This document shows positions 37,139-46,670 of a stretch of DNA of 64,000 bases, one piece after another (the first letter of the stretch is position 1; each line of letters starts with the position of its first letter). Under the pieces are notes generated by a model. It was not told the origin of the DNA, searched no databases, and worked only from the letters and a program-made list of their open reading frames with translations. This stretch comes from CAWCAW01 sp963793645 (lineage in GTDB: Bacteria; Actinomycetota; Acidimicrobiia; Acidimicrobiales; UBA8190), in assembly GCA_963793645.1 (NCBI GenBank), contig CAWCAW010000010.1, positions 124,001 through 188,000 on the forward strand. Reading direction: 5' to 3'. Both the position numbers and the translations under genes were made by a program.

Positions 37139-38014
37139 ATGATGAAGCTCTTCAGAAACGGTGATTCGACCGACCTCCCAGGCGACAACGGCAAGGAGAC
37201 TTCTGAGGATCAGCTCCGCCGTGATCGGGGCGACACCTCGGGGCCCGACGCGGCCCATGGCGATGGGGGTTTCGCCCGCCGCGACGGCAAGGGCGGCGGC
37301 GCCACCTCGGGCTCTCGACGCACGACCTATACGGACGGGGTGCCCGGATCGAGCGCGCCGCGTGAGCGGGGCAATGGGGCGGGGTCGGGATCGTCGCAAA
37401 ACGGCGACCCCGTAAGAGACGTGTTGCGGCGCGTCGACGGCACCAACGGCAATGGCGACGGGAACCAGGAGAACTGGGTCGAGAAGACCGAAAAGGCGGT
37501 CGCCCGAGCGCGGGCGGCCGGCACGTCCACGGCCTGGCAGGAGGCCTCACGAGCTGCCGCCGTCGTATCGGACATGGCGCAGACGATGCAGGTGCTGACC
37601 CACGTCCAGCAGATCGCCGAGAACATGGACCGTCTGGCGGCCGACGCCGCGCAAAAGGCAGAAACGGCCGGTGAGACGGCCGCCGACGCCATGCGGGCCG
37701 CTGATCAGGCGACGGCGGCCGCCAAAGATGCGGCCAAAAAGGCCCAGGCGGCCGCCCGGGCTGAGGCCGAGGCGAAACACAAGGCCGAACAACTCGCTCG
37801 CTTTGCTCCCGAAGCATCGGATTCCGCCCGGGCCGCCACGGATGCGGCGGCGGCGGCCAAAACCACCGCACAACGCTTCGACGAGATCGTTGCCAAGGCC
37901 TACGAAGCCAATACTCCGGACGCGTGGAACAAAGCTCTCAAGCTCGCCTCCGAGGCGTGGGCCAAGGAGAACATCGACGGGTCCACCCCGGACGTGGCGC
38001 CGGCCAAGGTCTGA
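37139..38014 (+). CDS. Glycine-rich protein with alanine-rich helical module (module copy 2)
   Basis: A 291-residue protein with no signal peptide. A polar, Gly/Arg/Asp-rich first third leads into the helical module (about residues 120-285), which opens with STAWQEASRAAAVVSDMAQT and closes with FDEIVAKAYEANTPDAWNKA. More than a third of the module residues are Ala. It lies alone between two inverted spherulin-4 genes and would flip if the 668-bp repeats recombined. ATG 37139 and 37142 are equivalent starts after GGAG. Function unknown. Confidence 0.72.
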   Translation: MMKLFRNGDSTDLPGDNGKETSEDQLRRDRGDTSGPDAAHGDGGFARRDGKGGGATSGSRRTTYTDGVPGSSAPRERGNGAGSGSSQNGDPVRDVLRRVDGTNGNGDGNQENWVEKTEKAVARARAAGTSTAWQEASRAAAVVSDMAQTMQVLTHVQQIAENMDRLAADAAQKAETAGETAADAMRAADQATAAAKDAAKKAQAAARAEAEAKHKAEQLARFAPEASDSARAATDAAAAAKTTAQRFDEIVAKAYEANTPDAWNKALKLASEAWAKENIDGSTPDVAPAKV

Positions 38015-38041
38015 CGCTGCCTCGGCCGTGGCTGTGTCGTG

Positions 38042-38845
38042 ATGAGCAGCTCATGGCGGCGGCGAATGGCGATCCTGGTGGCTCTGGCCAGCCTGTGTGC
38101 CATTCCGGCGTGCGAACTGAGTGATGTCGGGACGAGCCCGGCCCTGCATATCCTCGTGCCGAGCTTCATCTACCCCGGCTCGGGGTGGGACGGCATAGCG
38201 AGTTCGTATCCGACCGTCGGTATTGCACTGCTCAACATCGACTCGGGACCCGGCTCAGGGCCGGAGTCGAACTTTCAAGATCAGGTCTCCACCGAGCAGG
38301 GGGCTGGAGTCCAGATGTACGGCTACGTCAGTGCCGCCTATGGAAACGAGGTTCTGTCCGACGCCGAGTCCCAGATAGACGACTACGCCAGTTGGTATGG
38401 CGTGAGCGACATCTTCGTGGACGAGGCATCCACGGACTGCTCCTTGGTGAGCACGTACTTCCAGCCCTTGTACGCGTACATCCATGCCCATGGCGGCCAG
38501 GAGATCCTCAATCCCGGCACCTCGACCTCGGCGTGTTACATGTCGGCCACCGACATTCTCGACACCTTCGAGGGCAGCTACAGCCAGTATCTGAGCTACC
38601 GCCCTCCGTCTTGGACCACCGGGTACCCGCCCACCCGGTTCTTCAACGAGATCTTCGACTCCTCCACCCAAAGCGACATGGTCAATGTCGTGTCACAAAG
38701 TGTGGCGCAGAACGTGGGCTGGATCTACATCACCGACGCCGGCTTGCCCAACCCCTATGACACGCTCCCGTCGTATTGGAGCGATGAGGTGTCCATCGTG
38801 TCGGGCACCCGGTTGATCACGATCGATTCGTCGGTGCCGACGTAG
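38042..38845 (+). CDS. Spherulin-4 (GH135-like) putative lipoprotein, copy B
   Basis: A 267-residue protein. The N-terminus MSSSWRRRMAILVALA ends in IPAC with Cys24 as likely lipoprotein residue, a different signal from copy A. From residue 34 the sequence is essentially identical to copy A, with the acidic pair Asp127/Glu128 in DIFVDEA and Glu in DTFEGSY. A GTG at 38039 is an alternative start. It is divergent from copy A and followed by the left polysaccharide arm. A surface hydrolase or binding protein for the local polymer is the best inference. Confidence 0.8.
   Translation: MSSSWRRRMAILVALASLCAIPACELSDVGTSPALHILVPSFIYPGSGWDGIASSYPTVGIALLNIDSGPGSGPESNFQDQVSTEQGAGVQMYGYVSAAYGNEVLSDAESQIDDYASWYGVSDIFVDEASTDCSLVSTYFQPLYAYIHAHGGQEILNPGTSTSACYMSATDILDTFEGSYSQYLSYRPPSWTTGYPPTRFFNEIFDSSTQSDMVNVVSQSVAQNVGWIYITDAGLPNPYDTLPSYWSDEVSIVSGTRLITIDSSVPT
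38141..38808. repeat. 668-bp inverted repeat, right copy (spherulin-4 mature domain)
   Basis: Partner of 36080-36747. The two copies are separated by 1,393 bp containing both signal-peptide regions and the alanine-rich gene at 37139. Confidence 0.9.
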
Positions 38846-39150
38846 ACGATCACCGCTATGCCGTGACAAATGCCGCCGCCGTCGTGCCGATGACGGAGTA
38901 CGGCAAACGGGCCACTGGCGATCTCGTATGAACGGGTGTCACATAAATGAGGGATTTGCCGAAAGACCCCCTTCGTTACGCTTCGCACGAGGGCGGGTTG
39001 AGTCGGGTTTTACAGCTACCTGGCTCATGGCACCTGGCCTCGTGAAGCCGCATATCGGATGGAAAGACGCCACGCCTAGGCCAGCCCGCCGGCTCGGTCC
39101 GCCGGTGCACAACAAGTCGATAGGACGATTCGGAGGGAGAAGGTAAGAGT
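38846..39150 (+). other. Leader region of the left polysaccharide arm
   Basis: About 305 bp without a convincing gene, presumably holding the promoter of the left arm. Its last 73 bp (39078-39150) belong to the 1,325-bp repeat and encode, out of context, the last residues of the ATP-grasp protein found intact at 56506. GGAGGGAGAAGG before ATG 39151 supplies a ribosome-binding site. Confidence 0.5.
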
Positions 39151-40402
39151 ATGAGTGACGCTGTCGAGGTTGCCATTGTCGGAGCCGGCCCCTACGGGTT
39201 GTCCCTGGGGGCACATCTGCATGCCGGTGGGGTGTCGTTCCGGCAGTTCGGGATGCCCATGGGGCTATGGCGCAACTACATGCCCAAAGGGATGAACCTC
39301 AAGTCCCAGGGTTTCGCCTCGAACCTCTCGAGCCCCGACGGCCAGCACACCTTGGAGGCTTTTTGTGCCTCGAGCGGGCGCCCCTATGCCAGCTACGGGC
39401 TGCCGGTGACCTTGGACACCTTTGTCTCTTATGGGATGTGGTTCAAAGACGCCATGGTGCCTGAGCTCGAAGAGACCCTCGTCACCGACGTGGCGTCGGT
39501 GTCAGGACGCTATGAGCTCACCCTGGCCACCGGCGAGCGGGTACGGGCCGCCAAAGTGGTCATCGCCGCTGGTGTCGAGCACTTCGCCTCTATGCCGGAG
39601 TCCTTGGGGGGCCTGTCGGCTTCTTTGTGCTCGCACAGCTCGATGCACAGTGACCTGGGGGTCTTCAAGGACAAGTCGGTGGTGGTGCTCGGGGCGGGCC
39701 AGTCCGCCCTCGAGTCGGCCGCCTTGTTGCACGAGAGCGGCGCCCAGGTCGTGCTGGTGGCCAGAAAGAACCAGATCCGTTGGAACGGACAGCCTCTGCC
39801 CCTCGACCGTCCGCTTCTCCAGCGCCTGCGTGAGCCCGAAGCCGGCCTCGGATCGGGCTGGGCCACGTGGTTCTACTCCAATCGCCCCGACATCTTTCGC
39901 CACCTGCCCACCGCCACCCGCGTCACCCGGGCCCGCACCGCCTTGGGACCGGCCGGAGCCCCGTGGCTGCGGCCCCGCGTCGAGGGGCCCGTCCCCACGC
40001 TCGTGGGTCACAGCCTGCAGTGGGTCAAAGCCGACGGGGAGCACGTCATCATGGGTCTCGAGGAGCCCGATGGCACCTCCAAGGAGATCACCGCCGATCA
40101 CATCATCGCCGCCACCGGCTATCGCACCAACCTCGATCGTCTGGGGTTTCTGGGCCAGAGCCTGCGTCCTCGCATCAAGCTGTGTGCCGGGACCCCCGTG
40201 GTCGACAGCGGGTACCAGTCCTCGGTGCCGGGGCTGTTTTTCATCGGACCGGCGGTGGCCCCCACCTTCGGACCCGTCATGCGATTCGTCTTCGGCTCGG
40301 CCCATGCGGCTCACGCCGTGGCCGGTCGCCTCGGTGCTCGAGACGGCAACCGACGAACCCGTCCGGTGGTCGGTACTCGCCGATGACAGAGATGCTCGGG
40401 GA
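39078..40402. repeat. 1,325-bp inverted repeat, left copy
   Basis: Pairs with 55258-56582 in opposite orientation; both copies are exactly 1,325 bp, and I saw no difference in any stretch compared or in the encoded 411-residue protein. It covers the tail of the ATP-grasp gene (as a fragment here), the whole flavoprotein gene and the first 20 bp of the glycosylphosphotransferase gene. The interior between the copies is 14,855 bp. Confidence 0.93.
39151..40386 (+). CDS. FAD/NAD(P)-dependent flavoprotein monooxygenase-like protein, copy 1
   Basis: A 411-residue flavoprotein. The FAD-binding fingerprint is VAIVGAGPYGLSLGAHL at the N-terminus and a second Rossmann motif VVVLGAGQSALESAALLHES sits near residue 172. 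IIAATGYRTNLDRLGFL is the usual C-terminal ATG motif. The block FGMPMGLWRNYMPKGMNLKS resembles flavin-dependent hydroxylases of the lysine/ornithine or urate hydroxylase type. It is identical to the protein at 55274. Its stop overlaps the start of the next gene (ATGA). It may oxidise an amine or sugar precursor of the polymer; this is unproven. Confidence 0.85.
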   Translation: MSDAVEVAIVGAGPYGLSLGAHLHAGGVSFRQFGMPMGLWRNYMPKGMNLKSQGFASNLSSPDGQHTLEAFCASSGRPYASYGLPVTLDTFVSYGMWFKDAMVPELEETLVTDVASVSGRYELTLATGERVRAAKVVIAAGVEHFASMPESLGGLSASLCSHSSMHSDLGVFKDKSVVVLGAGQSALESAALLHESGAQVVLVARKNQIRWNGQPLPLDRPLLQRLREPEAGLGSGWATWFYSNRPDIFRHLPTATRVTRARTALGPAGAPWLRPRVEGPVPTLVGHSLQWVKADGEHVIMGLEEPDGTSKEITADHIIAATGYRTNLDRLGFLGQSLRPRIKLCAGTPVVDSGYQSSVPGLFFIGPAVAPTFGPVMRFVFGSAHAAHAVAGRLGARDGNRRTRPVVGTRR

Positions 40403-41910
40403 CAAGCAGTATCTGGCGCCGCGGCTTCCCACCTTCGTCGATCCGCAGCCCGGCGTCGTCGAAAATCCCCTTGTCGTCGCCGACGGTCCCCTCGTCTCCC
40501 CTACGGCGGCCAGCCGGCTCATCGACGACGTGGCTTTTCCCGCGCGTCGTGGTCGATGGGTGGCCGTGTCAGCGGCGCTTCTCCTCGTTGACGCCCTTGG
40601 CCTGGCCGGCGCGCTGGCCGTGGTCGGCCACGTCGCAGTGGCGCCCATCGTTTATGTGGGTGCCGTCTTCGCCTTGGCCCGGCGTCGTCGGGTGCCCATC
40701 TGCCTTCGGGTTTCGGATCAGGTGGCCCGGATCCTGATGGCGGCCGTCGTGCCGCTTGCCTTCGTCCTTCCGTGGCTGTCCGCCGCCGTGGCATGGCGTC
40801 TGGCGCTGTGCTCGGTGGCGTTCCTATGGGTGGCGCGCGCTTTCGCCTACGGGGGGTTGCGGCTCCTGCGCCGTCGTCACCGCCTGGCTGAGCCCGCTTT
40901 GATAATCGGCGCCGGTGAGACAGGGATGTATTTAGCCAAAAGCCTGGCCGCCCACCCGGAGCTGGGCTTGCGGCCCCTCGGATTCCTCGACTCCTTCACC
41001 CCATCAGATGAACCGCCGCCCCTGCGAATCCTGGGCGGAGTCGCTGAGCTTCCGGAGATGATCGGTCGCCTCGGTATCCGGCGGGTGATCGTCGGGTTTC
41101 CGGTGGACCGCGACCCGCGACATCGTGGCGGTGCTCCGAAGGTGTCGGTCGATGCCCGTCGACATCTGCCTGGTGCCCCGCCTCCAGGAGCTGGGCTCGG
41201 CCGTGCCCAGGGGATCGCTCGACGAGATCTGGGGCATCCCGCTGCTGCCGCTGCGGCATCCCGGGCGCGGCGCCTTGGTGGCGAAGCGGCTCATCGATGT
41301 ACTCGGGGCGGCCATCTTGCTGTGCCTGTGCTTTCCATTTCTCTTGGTGTTGGGACTGGCGTTGCGCTTGGAGTCGAGTCGACCAGCTCTGTTTCGCCAG
41401 ACTCGGGTGACCAAGGCGGGGCGCCCCATGTCGATCGTCAAGTTGCGAACGCTTCAGGACCATGGCGATTCCGACACCACGTGGACCGTTCCCACCGGGG
41501 GTTCCACGCGCCTGGGCCGATGGCTGCGGACGTCGCACATCGACGAGTTGCCGCAGCTCGTGAACGTGTTACGCGGCGACATGTCTCTGGTGGGGCCCCG
41601 GCCGGAGCGCCCCTATTTTGCCCACCGCTTTGCGCGTGAGATTCCGCACTACCGAGACAGGAACCGCATGGCGGCCGGTATGACGGGCTGGGCCCAGGTG
41701 AACGGGCTCAGCGGAGACACGTCCATGCGCGATCGCGTCCGGTTCGACAACTGCTACGTCGAATCCTGGTCACTGTGGTTGGACGCTGTCGTCTTGGCCC
41801 GCACCGTCGGGGCGGCCCTGGTGACGAGTCTCGGTGGGACACGCAGAGCTGTGGTGGGCGCGACGGCCCCAAGCGATCCGAGTCCCGTCGGGGCGGCGCG
41901 CCCACACTGA
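40383..41910 (+). CDS. Polyprenyl glycosylphosphotransferase, frameshifted
   Basis: About 508 residues. The N-terminal half has several membrane helices and a Rossmann-like segment (ALIIGAGETGMYLAKSLA); the C-terminal half is the bacterial sugar transferase domain with KRLIDVLGAAILLCLCFPF, DELPQLVNVLRGDMSLVGPR and MTGWAQVNGLSGDTSM. These enzymes place the first sugar-1-phosphate on undecaprenyl phosphate. One surplus C at 41104-41107 breaks the frame (VDRDPRHR instead of VDRDRDIVAVL). The ATG at 40383 overlaps the flavoprotein stop. Canonical Pel systems lack such an initiating transferase, so this locus may work by a lipid-linked route. Confidence 0.87.
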
Positions 41911-41911
41911 A

Positions 41912-44044
41912 ATGGACATCGCATTGATCGGAGAAGGCACCTACCCATACCAGTTCGGCGGCGTCAGCGTCTGGTGCGACCAGCTCGTGCGCGGCATGCC
42001 CGCCTACGACTTTAAGCTCGTCGCTCTGGTGTCGACGGGCATCGAACCGGTGCGCTTCGAGTTGCCCGACAACGTGGCCTCGGTGTTGGCCGTGCCGCTG
42101 TGGGGAGCCGTGCCGCCGGGCCCGAGGCCGAAGAGAAATGCCATGGCCTCGTTCCGTCCGTTGCTCGTTCGCTTGGTCGATGTCTTGCTGGCGCCTTCTC
42201 ACGAGGGTCAAAGCGCCTTCGCGGAGGTGGTGCGGGAGCTCTTCGAGTATGCCCAACAGGACAACCTCAGTGCCGTCCTCACCACGCAAGATGCCGTGGC
42301 GGTGCTCAGCGACGCCTGGAGGCAGCGCGCCGCGGGCTCGGGGCTGGCGGCTCCGACGTTGCATGATGCGGTGGCCGCCATCCAGATCCTCGAGCACTCC
42401 CTGCGCCCGCTGTCACATGCTCCCGTGCAGGCCGATATCGCCCACGCCGTGACCAATGGCCTGGGCGCCTTGCCGGCTTTGGCCTCCAAATGGGCGTTTG
42501 ACACGCCGGTGCTCATCACCGAACACGCCGTCGCCCTGCGAGAGCAGTACCTCTACATGCAACATCGCGAGGCCATGTTCGGGTGGCCGGCCAAGGCGTT
42601 CTATCTGGCCTTCCTGCAGCGCTTGTGCACCCTTGGCTATCACGAAGCCGCCACCATCGCTCCCGGCAACATCTACAACACGCGCTGGGAAGAGCGACTC
42701 GGCGCGGACTCCACTCGTGTTCGTACTGTGTACAACGGGGTGGAGCCCGACGAGTTCCCCACCGTCGCCGTCGAGCCCGATGTGCCGACCATCGCCTGGA
42801 CGGGGCGCATCGTCCCCTTTAAGGACCTCGAGACGCTGCTGCGGGCCTTCGCGCTGGTGGTGCAAGAAATCCACGACGCTCGACTGCGAATCTTCGGCTG
42901 GGTACCCGCCGGCCTGGAGCCGTACTTGGCACGATGCCAGGCCCTGGTGGCCGAACTGGGAATCGGTGAGTCGGTCGCCTTCGAAGGACGAGTCGACGAG
43001 GTCCGCGACGCGTATGCCGCCGGGCACATCGTCGTGCTGTGCAGCGTCACTGAAGGCTTTCCTTACACGCTCATCGAGGCCATGACCTGTGGTCGGGCCT
43101 GCGTCGGCACCGATGTCGGCGGGGTAGCCGAGGCGCTCGGTGACACGGGCCTCGTGGTCCCGCCGCGTAGTCCCAACGCGCTGGCACAGGCCTGTCTCAC
43201 GTTGTTGCGCGACCCCGAGCTGCGCGGGCGTCTGGGGGCCGCCGCCCGTCTACGAGCCCTGGAGCACTTCACGGTAGACCGGGCCATCAGCGCATATGAC
43301 GAGATCTACACGTTTCTCTCCACGGGCCACGCCCTGCCCAAGGAACCCGCATCGTCGGACGCTTCGGCGGCCGGGTCGGTCGACCCCGTCGAAGCAGCCG
43401 ACTCCGCCGACTCCGTTGACGCCCGGCCGGCCGTCAGTTCCATACCGTCTGGGCCGCCCAACCTGATGACCGGGCCGACCCGGTGGCAGGCGCCGAAGGC
43501 CGCCCAACTCGTGGTGGAGAAGTCGCGAGACCTCCGGGCCGTGGCGGCCGTGGCGAACTGGCGAGAGGCACACAAGGCCGCCGCCGTGGTGGCCACCATG
43601 GCGCAAACCATGCGAATGGCATCGGCAACGAAGCAGAAGGCCGATGAGCTGATCGCCGTGGCCGACAAGGCCACCCGCAGCGCCCAGGGGTCGGCCCAGA
43701 CGGTAGCCGATGCGCAGCGCAGTGCCGATGACACCGCACAGGCGGCCCGAGCGGCCCGACGAGAGGCGCGCCGTACGGCCCAAGCGGCGGTGCAGGCCAA
43801 GACCCGCAGCGAGCGAGCTGCCCACGAGGCGCGCCTGGCCGCCCAGGAAGCCCAAGGGGCGGCCCAGGCGTCGATCGACGCCGGCGCCAAGGCCCGTGCC
43901 GTCGAGGACATTGTGGAAAGTGCCTGGAGCTCTGACGTCTCGGAATCCTGGAAGGACGCGTGGCGACGGGTGCGAGCCATTGAGGTCCCCGAGGCCGCCG
44001 ACATCGAGCCCGAAACGCCGATCTCGATGGGTGCGGTTCGATGA
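41912..44044 (+). CDS. PelF-type glycosyltransferase with C-terminal alanine-rich module (copy 1, module copy 3)
   Basis: A 710-residue protein. Residues about 1-270 match the PelF-type N-terminal domain (DUF3492), with IALIGEGTYPYQFGGVSVWC and RFELPDNVASV. Residues about 270-470 are a GT4 domain with YNGVEPDEFPTV, WTGRIVPFKDLETLL and EGFPYTLIEAMTCGRACVGT. A linker leads to an Ala-rich module (about 530-690) opening with VANWREAHKAAAVVATMAQT and closing with VEDIVESAWSSDVSESWKDA. PelF polymerises the Pel exopolysaccharide from UDP-sugars in the cytoplasm. The module is absent from PelF proteins I know. Start ATG follows the previous stop by 1 bp. Confidence 0.88.
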   Translation: MDIALIGEGTYPYQFGGVSVWCDQLVRGMPAYDFKLVALVSTGIEPVRFELPDNVASVLAVPLWGAVPPGPRPKRNAMASFRPLLVRLVDVLLAPSHEGQSAFAEVVRELFEYAQQDNLSAVLTTQDAVAVLSDAWRQRAAGSGLAAPTLHDAVAAIQILEHSLRPLSHAPVQADIAHAVTNGLGALPALASKWAFDTPVLITEHAVALREQYLYMQHREAMFGWPAKAFYLAFLQRLCTLGYHEAATIAPGNIYNTRWEERLGADSTRVRTVYNGVEPDEFPTVAVEPDVPTIAWTGRIVPFKDLETLLRAFALVVQEIHDARLRIFGWVPAGLEPYLARCQALVAELGIGESVAFEGRVDEVRDAYAAGHIVVLCSVTEGFPYTLIEAMTCGRACVGTDVGGVAEALGDTGLVVPPRSPNALAQACLTLLRDPELRGRLGAAARLRALEHFTVDRAISAYDEIYTFLSTGHALPKEPASSDASAAGSVDPVEAADSADSVDARPAVSSIPSGPPNLMTGPTRWQAPKAAQLVVEKSRDLRAVAAVANWREAHKAAAVVATMAQTMRMASATKQKADELIAVADKATRSAQGSAQTVADAQRSADDTAQAARAARREARRTAQAAVQAKTRSERAAHEARLAAQEAQGAAQASIDAGAKARAVEDIVESAWSSDVSESWKDAWRRVRAIEVPEAADIEPETPISMGAVR

Positions 44045-45583
44045 GCTATCAGATGACACCACCGGCGCCCGTCCTGGCGCGGGAGAAAAAGCCGACCGCC
44101 GGTGAGGGAGTGTTCAAGGCGAAGCGGAGCCGCGGTTCGTCCACCGATGCTTCAACGCCAGGGGCGTCGGTGACAGATGAGGGCATCCAACACGGCGCCT
44201 TGTTCCTCATCGAGTCGTCTTCGCACGAGCCGCCCGACGCGCTGTTCGAGGAGCTGCGCCGTGTGTGTGAGTCCGCCGTCGATCCCTTGGAGGTCGCCAG
44301 CGCCCTCGAGTTCGAAGGCCTGAACGACACCATGGCGCAGAGGCGTTATGGGTACGCCGATGTGTTCGAACTCGCCGACGAGCTGTATCGACGCGTGCCA
44401 CGTCGGCCCGCCGAAGCGCCGCCTCCGCCCGACCCGTGGCAGTTCGGCAAGCTCCGCCCCGTGTTGCACGGCCTCCTCTACGGGTTGCCGGCCCTGTGCT
44501 TCCTGGCCGCCCCGAAATTGCTGGTGGGGCCGGGCGTCATCCCCATGCTGGTGGTGGCGCTGCTGGTGGCCTGGTCGCTCAGCCAAGGCCTCGCCTATCT
44601 CGGCTACGTCCGTCTGGGGCGATCGAGTGCGGGCGAGGAACGGGTGCTCCTGCGCATGGGGTTGGCCGTATGCGTGGCCATGGTGCTCATCGTGCTGGCG
44701 GCCTGCAGCGTCATCGTGCACGCGCACTTGTCGGTCTTCTGGTTCGGGGCCGGCGAAGGTGCCTACATGTTGGGTGCCTGTGTGCTCATGGTGCTCGGCG
44801 TGGGGCGATGGCTATTGCTCGCACTGCTCCCCGGCGTCGGCGTCAGTGCCGTCTTCTTGGCGCTGGGCCGGCCCGCCGGTGCCGAACACCTCGTGTGGGG
44901 ATCCTTGGCGCTGACCGCCGTGCTCGGACTCGGGCTGGCGCTGGTGTTCACGCGCCGGTCGGGTGCCCCCATAGAGCAGGTGTGCACGGCATCAGACCTC
45001 CGCGGGGCGCTGCCGGCGGCCGGGTTCGGACTGGTGGCGGCCGGCCTGCTGGCCTTTCCGGTGGTGGCGGGTGTCCACGGGCATGGGGGTATCAACGTCG
45101 GAGCTTTGCTCGCCTCGCTTCCGATCTCGTTGAGCATGGGTGGGGCCGAAGCCAGCTTGCTCTGGTACCGCCGCCGGACTCGTCGCCTGCTGCGCAGCAC
45201 CACCGAGCTGCCGGCCTTCGCCACCCGGGCCCGCCTGGCCCTGGCCAAAGCGGTGCTCCAGTACGTGGCGGTGGCCGTGGCCCTGGTGCTCGTGGCCATC
45301 ACGGTGGCCACGAGCACCGGCCTCGTCTCCAAGCTGAGCTCGGTGGAGCTCGAGCAGGTGGCCACCTACCTGGTTCTCGGTGTGGCCATGTTCCTGGCCC
45401 TCACCGTGCAGGCCCTTGGTTTGCCGCGCCGTCACGCTGGTGGCCTGCACGGCTGCCCTCGCCTTTGAGATCGCCTTCCACGGTCTGGGGATCACGGCCC
45501 AAGTCGTCGCCGTGGGCGCGCTGCTCGTCGTGGTGGGCGGCTATGCGCTGTCCCAGCTCGCCAACGCCGTACGCCACGGCTGA
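44041..45583 (+). CDS. Polytopic membrane protein of the PelF unit (copy 1), frameshifted
   Basis: About 513 residues. An acidic soluble N-terminal part (EELRRVCESAVDPLEVASAL and YGYADVFELADELYRRVPRR) precedes ten to twelve membrane helices; WFGAGEGAYMLGACVLMVLG and PISLSMGGAEASLLWYRRR are shared with the copy at 49510. One surplus C at about 45424 shifts the frame near the end (GLPRRHAG should read GLRAVTLVAC). The ATGA overlap with PelF and the presence of a PelF partner in both arms suggest a transporter role like PelG, but I see no clear PelG sequence signature. Function is inferred from position. Confidence 0.75.
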
Positions 45584-45634
45584 GAACGATCGATCACTGA
45601 CCCAAGTACCCAGACACACGAAGGAGCCAATGAC

Positions 45635-46627
45635 ATGGAAACCGTTGCCGTCACCGGTGCGGAGGGATTCATCGGATCACATCTGGTCGAGGCGCTCATC
45701 GAGCGTGGACATCGGGTGCGAGCCATGGTGCTGTACAACATGTTCAGTTCGACGGGTTGGCTCGGCACTCTCGCCCCTGACGTCGTTGACCAGGTCGACG
45801 TCGTATTCGGGGACCTGCGGGACCCGGCCACCGTGCGCCAGCTGGTCGAGGGCGCCGAAGTCGTCTACCACCTGGCCGCCATCGGATCGGTGCCCTATTC
45901 CTATACCGCACCGCGTACGTTCGTGGACACCAACACCATCGGGACTCTGCATGTGCTCGAGGCCGTGCGGGCGTGCGAGACACCCCGAATGGTGCACACC
46001 TCCACCAGCGAGACCTACGGCACCGCCCAAACCGTGCCCATCACCGAGCTGCATCCGCTGCAGGCTCAATCCCCTTATGCGGCGTCGAAGGTGGCGGCCG
46101 ACAAATTGGCCGAGTCTTTTCATCTGAGTTTCGAACTTCCCGTGGTGACGCTTCGGCCTTTCAATACCTTCGGCCCCCGGCAGTCCACCCGGGCGGTCAT
46201 CCCCCAGGTCATCACCCAACTGGCGTCGGGCTCGCGGCAGCTCATGCTGGGGGCCATGGATCCCACTCGCGACTTTTGTTTCGTCACCGACACCGCACAA
46301 GCCTTCATCGCGGTGGGCACCGCACCCGCCTCCGCCGTGGTCGGTGAGGCGTTCAACGCCGGTCCGGGTGACGAGGTCTCCATCGGCGCCCTGGTCGAGG
46401 AGATCGTGGCGCTGATGGGTGTGGACGCGCACGTCTTCGAGGACCCCCAGCGACTTCGGCCCAAGGGCTCCGAAGTGATGCGGCTGGTGTGCGACGCCAC
46501 CAAGCTGCGCCAGCGCGTCGGATGGGAGCCCCAGGTGACGCGGGCACAGGGGTTGGGCAAGACCATCAAATGGTTCACAGAGCCGACCAACTTGGCTCGC
46601 TACACCACCAACGAATATCACGTGTGA
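45635..46627 (+). CDS. SDR-family NAD-dependent 4,6-dehydratase (LegB-like)
   Basis: A 330-residue extended SDR. The NAD motif is VTGAEGFIGSHLVEALIERG, the catalytic region HTSTSETYGTA with YAASKVAADKLAESF, and the pattern PFNTFGPRQSTRAVIPQVIT is typical of LegB-type UDP-sugar 4,6-dehydratases. LegB acts on a UDP-HexNAc on the way to legionaminic acid; other close relatives are C4 epimerases. Either would supply a modified aminosugar for the polymer. Canonical Pel needs a UDP-GlcNAc C4 epimerase (PelX), so this gene may fill that role. ATG 45635 follows GAAGGAG. Confidence 0.82.
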   Translation: METVAVTGAEGFIGSHLVEALIERGHRVRAMVLYNMFSSTGWLGTLAPDVVDQVDVVFGDLRDPATVRQLVEGAEVVYHLAAIGSVPYSYTAPRTFVDTNTIGTLHVLEAVRACETPRMVHTSTSETYGTAQTVPITELHPLQAQSPYAASKVAADKLAESFHLSFELPVVTLRPFNTFGPRQSTRAVIPQVITQLASGSRQLMLGAMDPTRDFCFVTDTAQAFIAVGTAPASAVVGEAFNAGPGDEVSIGALVEEIVALMGVDAHVFEDPQRLRPKGSEVMRLVCDATKLRQRVGWEPQVTRAQGLGKTIKWFTEPTNLARYTTNEYHV

Positions 46628-46670
46628 CGCCCATGACCGTACTTGTCTCTCATTCGGTTGGTGGCGTCTG

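Noticed and set aside
39502..40314. 270-codon frame opposite the flavoprotein gene, repeated identically at 55346-56158
   Set aside because: It repeats only because the DNA repeats; composition is that of a shadow frame.
44041..45583. Firm naming of the polytopic membrane protein as PelG
   Set aside because: Position and coupling fit, but I cannot see a PelG-specific N-terminal signature, so no symbol is given.
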